From Pseudomonas fluorescens (GTDB lineage: Bacteria > Pseudomonadota > Gammaproteobacteria > Pseudomonadales > Pseudomonadaceae), in the NCBI RefSeq assembly GCF_902497785.1, contig NZ_CABVHK010000022.1, positions 1 through 64,000 of the forward strand: a stretch of 64,000 bases of DNA. The letters are read 5' to 3'. Below, piece by piece: positions 26,161-33,696 of this stretch. Made by a program: the position numbers and the translations under genes. Positions within the stretch are counted from its first letter, which is position 1. Each line of letters starts with the position of its first letter. Under the pieces are notes generated by a model, which was not told where the DNA came from, searched no databases, and saw only the letters and a list, made by a program, of their open reading frames with translations.

Positions 26161-26771
26161 GTGACCTGAGCGACGCAAATCAAAACTGTGGGAGCGAGCC
26201 TGCTCGCGAAAGCGGTGGGTCAGTCAACAAAAGTAGCGGATGTACCGACGCATTCGCGAGTTGGCTCGCTCCCACAGGGATAGCGGCTGTCTGGCGATTT
26301 TTGCTATTTGGCGCGGTACTGTTTTTGAGTGCCTGCGCCAGCCAGGCACCGCTGCCCGTACAACACCCGACCCTGCCTTTGCCGCAGCAATTGCACATCC
26401 AGCGTCTGCTGGACGGCCAGCGTCAGGACTGGGTGCTGGTGATCGTCCCAGAGGGCCCGGGCATTCGCTGGTCGATGATGGACTTGCTGGGCATTCCCCA
26501 GGCGCGGCAAACATTCATCGACGGCCAATGGCAGGCCGACGGTCTGCTACCGCCCAATGCGGAAGCCCGGGAGCTGTTCGCCGCGTTACTGTTTGCGCTG
26601 ACGCCCAAGGATCAATTGCACGGCAACTATCCCCAAGCCTGGCAGCATGGCGTGCAACGATCTCTGCCAGAACACTGGGAAGTGCGTTACTCACAACCGT
26701 TGAGATTTGAATTGAACCTGCCCAAAGGTCCGAAGTATTTAATCTCGCCGCTGACCGGTGAAACGCCATGA
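26157..26771 (+). CDS. DUF3261-like lipoprotein of the aryl polyene cluster
   Basis: A 204-residue frame. A lipoprotein signal (RFLLFGAVLFLSAC) ends in a good lipobox at Cys60, followed by about 145 residues resembling the DUF3261 proteins that co-occur with MMPL exporters in aryl polyene clusters. Lipidation at residue 60 is far too late for a normal signal. The excess is explained by a 90-base REP doublet inserted in frame (26187-26276) between the start and the hydrophobic core. Without it the cysteine would be residue 30. No alternative ATG lies between the REP and the core. It may still be exported inefficiently or start at an internal TTG. The probable role is outer-membrane assembly of the pigment. 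Confidence 0.72.
   Translation: MSDLSDANQNCGSEPARESGGSVNKSSGCTDAFASWLAPTGIAAVWRFLLFGAVLFLSACASQAPLPVQHPTLPLPQQLHIQRLLDGQRQDWVLVIVPEGPGIRWSMMDLLGIPQARQTFIDGQWQADGLLPPNAEARELFAALLFALTPKDQLHGNYPQAWQHGVQRSLPEHWEVRYSQPLRFELNLPKGPKYLISPLTGETP
26187..26276. repeat. REP doublet inside the DUF3261 coding sequence
   Basis: TGTGGGAGCGAGCCTGCTCG and its complement span 90 bases, exactly 30 codons, without a stop in the host frame. Confidence 0.9.
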
Positions 26772-27964
26772 CCGCTTACCTCAACGCTCTCGGGGTGATC
26801 TGCGCCCTGGGACGCGACAAACAGGAAGTCGCGCGCAACCTGTTCGCCGGCGATTGCTCCGGCATGCGCAGCGAGTCTGGCTGGGTGCCGGAGCGGTCGC
26901 TGCCGGTGGCGGCAGTGCGCGGCGAACTGACGCCTATCCCGGCCGAACTGGCCAATCAGAGCAGCCGCAACAATCAGCTGTTGCTGGAAGCCGCGCTGCA
27001 AATCCGCGACGACATCGATCACGCGATCCAGACCTACGGTCGCGACCGCATCGGCGTGATTCTCGGCACCAGCACCTCCGGCATCGACGAAGCCAGTCGC
27101 GGGCTGGCCCATTACATTCGCGAGCATCAGTTCCCGGCCGATTACGACTATCAGCAACAGGAACTCGGCGCACCGGCGACTTTCCTCGCCGACTGGCTGC
27201 AACTCAGTGGGCCGGCCTATGTGATTTCCACGGCCTGTACCTCAAGCGCCCGGGCGTTGATGAGTGCTCAACGACTGTTGGACCTGGGCCTGTGCGATGC
27301 GGTGTTGTGCGGCGGGGTCGACAGTTTGTGCAAGCTGACCCTCAACGGATTTTCGGCGCTGGAAGCGGTCTCCGAGCAGCGCTGTAACCCGTTTTCGGTC
27401 GACCGCAACGGCATCAACATCGGCGAAGCCGCCGTGCTGTTCCTGATGACCAAAAGTCCCGACGTCCGTCAGTCCATCGCCTTGCTTGGCAGCGGCGCCA
27501 GCTCCGATGCACACCACATTTCTGCGCCGGAACCCAGCGGCCGCGGCGCCCTGCAAGCGATGCGCAAAGCCTTGAGCCGCGCGCATCTGCAAGCCGAACA
27601 CATTGCTTATCTGAACCTGCACGGCACCGCCACTCAACACAACGACGCCATGGAAAGCCTGGCGGTGAGGGCGTTGTTCCCGCAAGGCGTGCCCTGCTCG
27701 TCGACCAAACCGATGACCGGCCACACCCTCGGCGCGGCGGGCGCGCTGGAAGCGGCGTTCTGCTGGCTGAGCCTCACGGCTGACAACCCCGGACACGCGC
27801 TGCCGCCACACGTCTGGGACGGCCAACCGGACCCCGAACTGCCGGCCCTGAAGTGGGTGACCCCTAGCGACCGTCTGACGTCCATTGCACCACGCTACCT
27901 GATGAGCAATTCCTTTGCTTTCGGTGGCAACAACGTCAGCCTGATTATCGGAGACGCCCCATGA
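26768..27964 (+). CDS. Beta-ketoacyl-ACP synthase (ApeO-like)
   Basis: A 398-residue full-length ketosynthase with the Cys157-His285-His319 triad in STACTSSARAL, NLHGTATQHND and KPMTGHTLGAAG. It should carry out decarboxylative condensation of malonyl-ACP with the aryl starter or polyene intermediate. It is followed without gaps by dehydratase, ketoreductase and a second ketosynthase, which together form the elongation cycle. Start and stop both overlap neighbours by four bases. Confidence 0.9.
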   Translation: MTAYLNALGVICALGRDKQEVARNLFAGDCSGMRSESGWVPERSLPVAAVRGELTPIPAELANQSSRNNQLLLEAALQIRDDIDHAIQTYGRDRIGVILGTSTSGIDEASRGLAHYIREHQFPADYDYQQQELGAPATFLADWLQLSGPAYVISTACTSSARALMSAQRLLDLGLCDAVLCGGVDSLCKLTLNGFSALEAVSEQRCNPFSVDRNGINIGEAAVLFLMTKSPDVRQSIALLGSGASSDAHHISAPEPSGRGALQAMRKALSRAHLQAEHIAYLNLHGTATQHNDAMESLAVRALFPQGVPCSSTKPMTGHTLGAAGALEAAFCWLSLTADNPGHALPPHVWDGQPDPELPALKWVTPSDRLTSIAPRYLMSNSFAFGGNNVSLIIGDAP

Positions 27965-28422
27965 TTGACTGGCCGCTCGCCGAACTGCTGCCCCACGCGG
28001 GCGACATGATCCTTATCGAGCAGATCCTCGCGTTCGATGACGAGCAGATTCACACCCGCCTGACCGTCAGGCCGGGCGGCCTCTTCAGCCGTGCCGACGG
28101 AGGCCTGCCGGCGTGGGTCGGCATCGAACTGATGGCCCAGAGCGTGGCCGCCTACGCCGGCTGCCATGCGCGCCAGCGGGGCGACGCGGTGGCGCTGGGC
28201 TTTTTGCTGGGCTCGCGCAAATTCGAATGCAACGTCGAACATTTTCCCGCGGGCACCGAGCTGACCATCCACGGGATTCGTTCGCTGGAAGACGACAACG
28301 GCATGGGCGTGTTCGAATGCCACATCAATGCCCCCGGCATTCACGCCACCGCCCGTCTGAACGTGTTCCGCCCGCCGCAGGCCGCGCAGTACCTTCATGA
28401 AACCCAAGGAGTCCAGTCATGA
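27961..28422 (+). CDS. 3-hydroxyacyl-ACP dehydratase (ApeP-like, hotdog fold)
   Basis: A 153-residue hotdog protein. LLPHAGDMILIEQI carries the catalytic-type His, and WVGIELMAQSVAAYAGCHAR carries the acidic partner, as in FabZ/ApeP-type enzymes. It would dehydrate the beta-hydroxy intermediate and keep the double bonds of the polyene. A second dehydratase-like domain is fused to the AMP ligase, so two hotdog activities are available; related systems use a pair of dehydratases. Coupled starts and stops on both sides. Confidence 0.86.
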   Translation: MIDWPLAELLPHAGDMILIEQILAFDDEQIHTRLTVRPGGLFSRADGGLPAWVGIELMAQSVAAYAGCHARQRGDAVALGFLLGSRKFECNVEHFPAGTELTIHGIRSLEDDNGMGVFECHINAPGIHATARLNVFRPPQAAQYLHETQGVQS

Positions 28423-29147
28423 CTGAATCGATACTGGTCACCGGTTCCAGCCGTGGCATCGGTCGCGCCATCGCCCTGCGCCTGGCCCAGGCCGGGCATG
28501 ACATCGTGCTGCATTGCCGCAGCGGTCTGGCGGACGCTGAAGGGGTGAAAGCCGAGGTCCAAGCCCTGGGACGCAACGCGCGCATCCTGCAATTCGACGT
28601 GTCCGACCGGGCCAGCTGCAAAGCCATTCTCGAAGCCGACGTGGAAAGCCACGGCGCCTATTACGGCGTGGTGCTGAACGCCGGCCTGACGCGTGACGGT
28701 GCTTTTCCGGCGCTGAGCGAGGATGATTGGGACGTAGTGATGCGCACCAACCTCGACGGTTTCTATAACGTGCTGCACCCGGTGATGATGCCGATGATCC
28801 GTCGACGCGCCGCCGGGCGAATTGTGTGTATTACCTCGGTTTCGGGTTTGATCGGCAATCGCGGGCAGGTCAATTACAGCGCCTCCAAGGCCGGTTTGAT
28901 CGGCGCGGCGAAAGCGTTGGCGATCGAATTGGGCAAGCGCAAAATTACCGTCAACTGTGTCGCACCCGGCCTGATCGACACAGCCATGCTCGACGAAAAC
29001 GTACCGGTGGAAGAACTGATGAAGATGATTCCCGCACAGCGCATGGGCACCCCCGAAGAGGTGGCCGGCGCGGTGAATTTCCTGATGTCGGCGGAAGCGT
29101 CGTACATCACCCGCCAGGTGCTGGCCGTCAACGGAGGCCTGTGCTGA
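28419..29147 (+). CDS. 3-ketoacyl-ACP reductase (FabG/ApeQ-like)
   Basis: A 242-residue short-chain dehydrogenase: the TGSSRGIGRAIA cofactor loop, NAGLTRDGAF, the catalytic Ser and YSASKAG, and a C-terminal ITRQVLAVNGGLC as in FabG. NADPH-dependent reduction of the beta-keto intermediate is the expected step. It is not the primary fabG, which would lie in a fatty-acid cluster. Its stop and the next start share TGATG. Confidence 0.9.
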   Translation: MTESILVTGSSRGIGRAIALRLAQAGHDIVLHCRSGLADAEGVKAEVQALGRNARILQFDVSDRASCKAILEADVESHGAYYGVVLNAGLTRDGAFPALSEDDWDVVMRTNLDGFYNVLHPVMMPMIRRRAAGRIVCITSVSGLIGNRGQVNYSASKAGLIGAAKALAIELGKRKITVNCVAPGLIDTAMLDENVPVEELMKMIPAQRMGTPEEVAGAVNFLMSAEASYITRQVLAVNGGLC

Positions 29148-30373
29148 TGAAGCGCGTCGTCGTCACCGGCATGGCCGGCATCACCTCACTGGGCAGCGAC
29201 TGGGACACCATCGCCGGCCATTTCGCGGCCAACCGCAGCGGCATCCGCCGGATGGACGAGTGGGATCGTTTTACCGAGCTCAACACGCGGCTGGCCGGGC
29301 CGATCGATGACTTCAAAGTGCCGAGCCACTGGACCCGAAAGCAATTGCGCAGCATGGGCCGGGTATCGCGCCTGGCGGTCGGCGCGGCGGAGAGGGCTTT
29401 GGCTGACGCCGGACTGCTCGGCGACGAGTCGATCAAGGACGGGCGCATGGGCGTTGCCTGCGGCTCGTCCACCGGTAGCACCGACGAAATCAAGGCGTTC
29501 GGCAACATGCTGCTCAACTCGGTCGCCGAAGGCCTGAACGCCAACTCCTACGTGCGCATGATGCCGCACACCACGGCGGCGAATATCAGCATCTTCTTCG
29601 GCCTTACCGGCCGGCTGATCCCGACCTCCAGCGCCTGCACCAGCGGCAGCCAGGGCATCGGCTATGCCTATGAATCGATCAAGTTCGGCCGGTTGCCACT
29701 GATGCTCGCCGGCGGCGCCGAGGAACTGTGCCCCACCGAAGCGATGGTCTTCGACGCGCTGTACGCCACCAGCCTGAAAAACGATGCGCCGCAGACGTCA
29801 CCGCGCCCCTACGACAGCGGTCGCGATGGCCTGGTGATCGGTGAAGGCGGCGGCATGCTGGTGCTCGAAGAACTCGAACACGCACTGGCGCGCGGTGCGC
29901 ACATTCACGCTGAACTGGTCGGCTTCGGCAGCAACGCCGACGGCCAGCACACCACGCGTCCAGAGCAACTCACCATGCGCCGGGCCATGGAACTGGCCCT
30001 GGAAGACGCCGGTTTGCAGCCGTCAGACATCGGATACGTCAACGGCCACGGCACCGCGACTGAACAGGGCGACATCGCCGAAACCCTGGCGACCAGCAGC
30101 CTGTTTGGTGAGCACATGCCGATCAGCTCGCAGAAAAGCTTCCTCGGCCACACCCTTGGCGCGTGCGGAGCGCTGGAGTCCTGGTTCAGCATCGAAATGA
30201 TGAACCGCGATTCGTATGCGCATACGTTCAACCTTGATGAGGTTGATCCGAACTGCGGGAAGCTGGATTACTTGCGCGGCGAGTTTCGGCAGATGAGTAA
30301 TCGGTATGTGATGAACAATAACTTTGCGTTTGGTGGGGTGAATACGTCGCTGATATTCAAGCGCTGGTCGTAA
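29147..30373 (+). CDS. Beta-ketoacyl-ACP synthase (ApeR/FabF-like)
   Basis: A 408-residue condensing enzyme with Cys164-His301-His335 in TSSACTSGSQG, VNGHGTATEQGD and SFLGHTLGACG. It is closer to FabB/FabF in layout than the other ketosynthase, and probably has a distinct chain-length or starter role. It is the last gene of the operon and ends at a terminator-like REP. A divergent copy of its final 22 codons is found 430 bases downstream (30800-30868). Confidence 0.9.
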   Translation: MKRVVVTGMAGITSLGSDWDTIAGHFAANRSGIRRMDEWDRFTELNTRLAGPIDDFKVPSHWTRKQLRSMGRVSRLAVGAAERALADAGLLGDESIKDGRMGVACGSSTGSTDEIKAFGNMLLNSVAEGLNANSYVRMMPHTTAANISIFFGLTGRLIPTSSACTSGSQGIGYAYESIKFGRLPLMLAGGAEELCPTEAMVFDALYATSLKNDAPQTSPRPYDSGRDGLVIGEGGGMLVLEELEHALARGAHIHAELVGFGSNADGQHTTRPEQLTMRRAMELALEDAGLQPSDIGYVNGHGTATEQGDIAETLATSSLFGEHMPISSQKSFLGHTLGACGALESWFSIEMMNRDSYAHTFNLDEVDPNCGKLDYLRGEFRQMSNRYVMNNNFAFGGVNTSLIFKRWS

Positions 30374-30381
30374 GCAAGATC

Positions 30382-30456
30382 AAAAGATCGCAGCCTTCGG
30401 CAGCTCCTACAGAACGGTGTACACCTGTAGGCGCTGCCGAAGGCTGCGATCTTTTT
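30382..30456. repeat. REP doublet (GATCGCAGC type), likely operon terminator
   Basis: AAAAGATCGCAGCCTTCGGC and its inverse form a long hairpin ending in TTTTT eight bases after the pigment operon stop. The same REP type closes the chemoreceptor gene at 3424-3500. Confidence 0.85.
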
Positions 30457-30470
30457 AATATGCGCTTAAG

Positions 30471-30545
30471 TTATCCAGGCGGATCGAAGTTATCCAGCGC
30501 GCGGTTCACTGCCAGTTCTCCCGGCATGATCGACTGCTGAAGGCC
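30471..30545 (-). pseudogene. DUF6124 gene relic (3' end only)
   Basis: On the minus strand this reads GLQQSIMPGELAVNRALDNF, the C-terminus of the DUF6124 family. Compare the intact copy at 33697-33963, which ends GIQQSIMLGELAVNRVLDNL. The rest of the gene is missing, and the stretch runs straight into the conserved element that lies upstream of the intact gene, so an internal deletion is likely. Confidence 0.75.
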
Positions 30546-30597
30546 CGAGTCGCTACTAATCAAAAGGGTCGCAGCTGTGCGCAGGCTAGTAGACCGG
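30545..30597 (-). repeat. Conserved 53-nt element, copy A
   Basis: It differs from copy B (33991-34043) at only three positions. It contains CTACTAAT near one end and CTAGTAG near the other, a weakened version of the CTACTAA/TTAGTAG pairing in copy B. In both places it lies upstream of a DUF6124 sequence read on the minus strand. Confidence 0.7.
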
Positions 30598-30625
30598 GTG
30601 TGGCCTCGGTAGCCACACCCTTTTT
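30596..30625 (+). terminator. Rho-independent terminator
   Basis: GGGTGTGGC, a seven-base loop, GCCACACCC, then TTTTT. It is a perfect stem with a U-tract on the plus strand. No gene is directly upstream apart from element copy A, so it may end a short plus-strand transcript or be a relic. Confidence 0.7.
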
Positions 30626-30644
30626 GGTGATCTTGCGGATGTTT

Positions 30645-30735
30645 TCGCGAGCAGGCTCGCTCCCACAGTGGAGCGGTGGTGGAACAAAAATCGTGTCCAC
30701 ACCGCAAATCCCTGTGGGAGCGAGCCTGCTCGCGA
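30645..30735. repeat. REP doublet (GGGAGCGAG type)
   Basis: TCGCGAGCAGGCTCGCTCCC and its inverse around about 50 bases. It lies in the 642-base gene-free stretch 30374-31015, which otherwise holds a REP terminator, two gene relics, element copy A and the leader of the next gene. Confidence 0.9.
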
Positions 30736-30763
30736 ATGGCTGCGAAGCAGTCACGCCGTTAAT

Positions 30764-30798
30764 GGTTCAACCTCGCGCGTCAGCAGTTCGACAAACGC
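30764..30798 (-). pseudogene. Relic of the 3' end of the LysR gene
   Basis: Thirty-five bases match the end of the intact LysR gene (34442-34476) with two differences; both encode FVELLTR-VEPL on the minus strand. The match stops abruptly where the ketosynthase relic begins. Confidence 0.65.
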
Positions 30799-30799
30799 G

Positions 30800-30868
30800 A
30801 TGAACAATAATTTTGCGTTTGGCGGGGTGAATACGTCGTTGATTTTTCGGCGATGGACGAGGCGTTAA
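30800..30868 (+). pseudogene. Relic of the 3' end of the ketosynthase gene
   Basis: Encodes MNNNFAFGGVNTSLIFRRW plus a short tail and stop. The last residues of the intact ketosynthase at 29147-30373 are MNNNFAFGGVNTSLIFKRWS. The DNA differs at several third positions, which suggests a diverged allele rather than a fresh copy. Confidence 0.7.
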
Positions 30869-31015
30869 AAGATATTTCCTACACGTCTAATCGAACTTTC
30901 CCTCCCGCTATTCGCCTCTCACCTGCCAGTGAATTCTGATTTTTCATCTGCCTGATCCGGGCGGGATTTATGGCTGTTAGGGTTCAAGGATTCCCTGATA
31001 GACAGTCCTCCAGCC

Positions 31016-32164
31016 ATGACTCAGTGTTTCAAAGAACACCCCAGCGATGAACAACTCCTGAACCACAACAGCACGCCCGTTGCTGACTGTGAATGCAAAG
31101 AGATGCAGCTTTACGGCGTCAAAACCTGGGTGACCGACGTCCCCATCCTCACGTGCGCATGCCTTTGGCGTACCTACCAGCGCGAAGCCGAAGAAATCGT
31201 CGCACCCGGCGGTGTGCTAATAGCAGACCCGGTGGAGCGCAACCGAGTGATCAACGCTGCGTACGCCCGGCTGTGGTTGCACGATCCGCGGTTCCAGTGG
31301 GCCGGGCTCGCAGCGTTTGCTTCCAAGCAGGTTGGCTGTGGGCTGCTGCATGCGGCGGACAGTATTGAACTCATTCGCCAGGAGCGTGAGACGCGAGGGC
31401 GAATGCGCGACAGCCGCCGAGAACATGGTCTGTTGACCCCGGACAGGATGTCCGGGCAGGCAGATGAACTGCGCGACTACAAGGAAGCCGATGCGCGTAA
31501 TCCGGTGCCTTCGGTGGATTTTCGTTCAGCGGGGGAAGACTTGTCGCTGGTGCAACAGCAGTTCCGGCATGTGCACGACATGATGGCGCTTGGGAATACC
31601 TCGCTGTTTCTGGATATTTTCCCGCTGCATGAGTTTTATGCGAAGCGTGGGTTGAAGGAATTGAAGAAGTGCCTGGAAGCGCGAGAGGGAATCTATGGGC
31701 ATCCGAAGTTTCCGGTGCTTTGGCCGGTTGAGCAAAAAAGGCTTCGCTTCGGACAATTCCAGCAGGAAATTATTGATGCTTTCGAGGCGATTGATACCGG
31801 GGATATTGCCAGGAGCGTTGTGTATCTAGCGAGGCATGAGCAGCGCAACATTCTGCAGCCCGCCATTTACGAGAACCCGCAAATGGTGGCTCTGCTACGT
31901 GCGAACCACGCCTCCTACGTGACCGGTTTTCCCTCTGGTGTGGCCCAGGCGATCGAGTTGACCCTCACGAGCCAATGCCAACCCGTTGAGGACGGACGCA
32001 CCATCGGTTTCAGTAGCCATCCACTGGCGGACTTGTCGGACATCAATCAACGCATGCCTTTTGTACTCCGGGCTGCGGCAAGTTTCGATGGCATGCTCAA
32101 CGACGGTAACCGAGGTGCGTTAGAGCAGTCGATTCGAGAAATCGCCTCGGGTGGCGAGGCATGA
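31016..32164 (+). CDS. DUF2515-like protein of unknown function
   Basis: A 382-residue soluble protein with no signal peptide. It resembles the DUF2515 (YppC) family in three places: RNRVINAAYARLWLHDPRFQ followed by WAGLAAFASKQVGCG; MMALGNTSLFLDIFPLHEFY; and DIARSVVYLARHEQRNILQP. The function of this family is not known to me. The first 50 residues contain several cysteines (CEC, CAC). The stop overlaps the start of the downstream membrane-anchored gene (ATGA), so the two are translationally coupled. Codon and base usage look less GC-rich than in the neighbouring operons, which suggests acquired DNA. Coupling of a large cytosolic protein to a duplicated membrane-anchored protein is reminiscent of effector/immunity pairs, but nothing in the sequence proves this. 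Confidence 0.6.
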   Translation: MTQCFKEHPSDEQLLNHNSTPVADCECKEMQLYGVKTWVTDVPILTCACLWRTYQREAEEIVAPGGVLIADPVERNRVINAAYARLWLHDPRFQWAGLAAFASKQVGCGLLHAADSIELIRQERETRGRMRDSRREHGLLTPDRMSGQADELRDYKEADARNPVPSVDFRSAGEDLSLVQQQFRHVHDMMALGNTSLFLDIFPLHEFYAKRGLKELKKCLEAREGIYGHPKFPVLWPVEQKRLRFGQFQQEIIDAFEAIDTGDIARSVVYLARHEQRNILQPAIYENPQMVALLRANHASYVTGFPSGVAQAIELTLTSQCQPVEDGRTIGFSSHPLADLSDINQRMPFVLRAAASFDGMLNDGNRGALEQSIREIASGGEA

Positions 32165-32874
32165 ACCTGCGCAACTGGCACCGAGGCGCAGGCTGGCTGC
32201 TTATGGGCGTGCTAACGCTGGCTGCCAACCATCAACTGAAGCAGCCTCTGTGGGCAGAACCGGAAATTGCGCTGGAGATAGGCGGAACGTATGAAGAGAT
32301 GCGTAACCGTTCTTCAGCCTCTTTTAGCCCGTTACTCCCTGGGAACCTATGGCTCGGGATTCCAGCGGTGGATGCACGATTACGATTGATTGATCCGCAA
32401 TACGGGTTCATCACGCCTCTGGCTCGTTTTTTCACTGTCGGATTTGACGACAATGTCATTGAAGACATCCGCATGTCCCCCCAAATAGAACCGTTGCTGC
32501 TCGATGACGCCCTCAAGGTCGTTCTCGACTTACAGGACCAGTGGCGCAAAAAAGGCTGGGTGGCGATGGGCCTGCGAAACAACCCCACCATCGCCGATAC
32601 ACCCGAATGGCGGGCCTGGCTTGGGGACAGTGAACGATCCGGGCGATCCTTCTGGCAGGCAGGAGACAAGTATCAAGTCATGCTGGTTTTGGGGCAGTTC
32701 ACTGACTACAGAAATCCGACTGAAGAACGCTATCTCATCACCCTTTCCATTGCCAGACCGTGGGTACCCTTCGATGAAATTGAAGAAGGATGGGAGCAGG
32801 AAAATCCGCTGCACCCCGGCAGTCCCAAGCAATCGTTGATCCCCGAGTCGACCGCTGGCAGTGGAGAACCTTGA
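32161..32874 (+). CDS. Membrane-anchored protein of unknown function, copy 1
   Basis: A 237-residue protein with one N-terminal membrane segment (GWLLMGVLTLAANH, about residues 10-26). The remaining 210 residues are predicted to be periplasmic. I recognise no domain. Features include LARFFTVGFDDNVIEDIRMS and several conserved tryptophans. It is translationally coupled to the DUF2515-like gene and nearly identical to the next gene. The topology would suit a periplasmic immunity or inhibitor protein, or a partner of the DUF2515-like protein; this is speculation. Confidence 0.7.
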   Translation: MNLRNWHRGAGWLLMGVLTLAANHQLKQPLWAEPEIALEIGGTYEEMRNRSSASFSPLLPGNLWLGIPAVDARLRLIDPQYGFITPLARFFTVGFDDNVIEDIRMSPQIEPLLLDDALKVVLDLQDQWRKKGWVAMGLRNNPTIADTPEWRAWLGDSERSGRSFWQAGDKYQVMLVLGQFTDYRNPTEERYLITLSIARPWVPFDEIEEGWEQENPLHPGSPKQSLIPESTAGSGEP

Positions 32875-32940
32875 GTTGCGCGATGGTAACCGTCTCACGC
32901 TGGAGCAGTCGATTTGAGAAATCGCCTCGGGTGGCGAGGC

Positions 32941-33651
32941 ATGAACCTGCGCAACTGGCACCGAGGCGCAGGCTGGCTGCTTCTGGCTGTGCTGATGCTG
33001 GCTGCCATCCATCAACTGAAGCAGCCTCTGTGGGAAGAACCGGAAATTGCCCTGGAGATAGGCGGAACGTATGAAGAGATGCGTAACCGTTCTTCAGCCT
33101 CTTTTAGCCCGTTAATCCGTGGACACGTATGGCTCGGCATCCCTTCAGTGGATGCACGATTGCGATTAATTGACCCACAGTACGGGTTCGTCACGCCGCT
33201 GGCTCGCTTTTTCACGGTTGGTTTTGACGACAACGTCATTGAAGACATCCGCATGTCCCCCCAAATAGAACCGTTGCTGCTCGATGACGCCCTCAAGGTC
33301 GTTCTCGACTTACAGGAGCAATGGCGAGAAAAAGGCTGGATGGCGATGGGCCTGCGAAACGACCCCACCATCGCCGATACACCCGAATGGCGGGCCTGGC
33401 TTCGGAAAGGGATCCGGCACGGACGATCCTTTTGGCAGGCGGGCGACAAGTATCAGGTAATGCTGCTGTTGGGCCGTTTCAAGGATTCCAGAAACCCGAC
33501 CGAAGAACGCTATCTCATCACCCTTTCCGTTGCCAGACCGTGGGTACCCTTCGATGAAATTGAAGCAAGGTGGGAGGAGAATCCGCTGCACCCTGGCCAT
33601 CCCAAGCAAACGTCGATCCCCGAGTCGACCGCTGGCAGTGCAAAACCATGA
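32941..33651 (+). CDS. Membrane-anchored protein of unknown function, copy 2
   Basis: A 236-residue tandem paralogue of copy 1 with the same anchor and the same block LARFFTVGFDDNVIEDIRMS. Differences cluster in a loop near residues 155-165 (WLRKGIRHGRSF versus WLGDSERSGRSF) and near the C-terminus. The start at 32941 corresponds exactly to the start of copy 1. It is preceded by a duplicated fragment of the DUF2515-like gene end. Both copies are intact, so the duplication is either recent or maintained. Confidence 0.7.
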   Translation: MNLRNWHRGAGWLLLAVLMLAAIHQLKQPLWEEPEIALEIGGTYEEMRNRSSASFSPLIRGHVWLGIPSVDARLRLIDPQYGFVTPLARFFTVGFDDNVIEDIRMSPQIEPLLLDDALKVVLDLQEQWREKGWMAMGLRNDPTIADTPEWRAWLRKGIRHGRSFWQAGDKYQVMLLLGRFKDSRNPTEERYLITLSVARPWVPFDEIEARWEENPLHPGHPKQTSIPESTAGSAKP

Positions 33652-33696
33652 GCTGGTCGTTCCCACTTTGTGCGTGGGAACGATCAGCGCGGTCGA

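Larger units (their letters stand above)
32101..33651 (+). repeat. Tandem duplication, 780-base unit
   Basis: The unit 32101-32880 is repeated at 32881-33651. Each copy begins with the last codons of the DUF2515-like gene (GAGCAGTCGATT, then AATCGCCTCGGGTGGCGAGG) and contains one complete membrane-anchored gene. In the second copy the upstream-gene remnant has a CGA to TGA change that makes an early stop. Long blocks are identical, for example most of 32455-32540 versus 33235-33320. Confidence 0.9.

Noticed and set aside
30471..30707. A 78-codon minus-strand frame as a gene
   Set aside because: It runs through a REP and the conserved element; only its last 24 codons resemble a protein (the DUF6124 end), so it is a relic fused to non-coding sequence.
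30800..30868. A functional small gene starting MNNNFAFGGV
   Set aside because: It is the copied C-terminus of a ketosynthase with no ribosome-binding site; it cannot form a domain.
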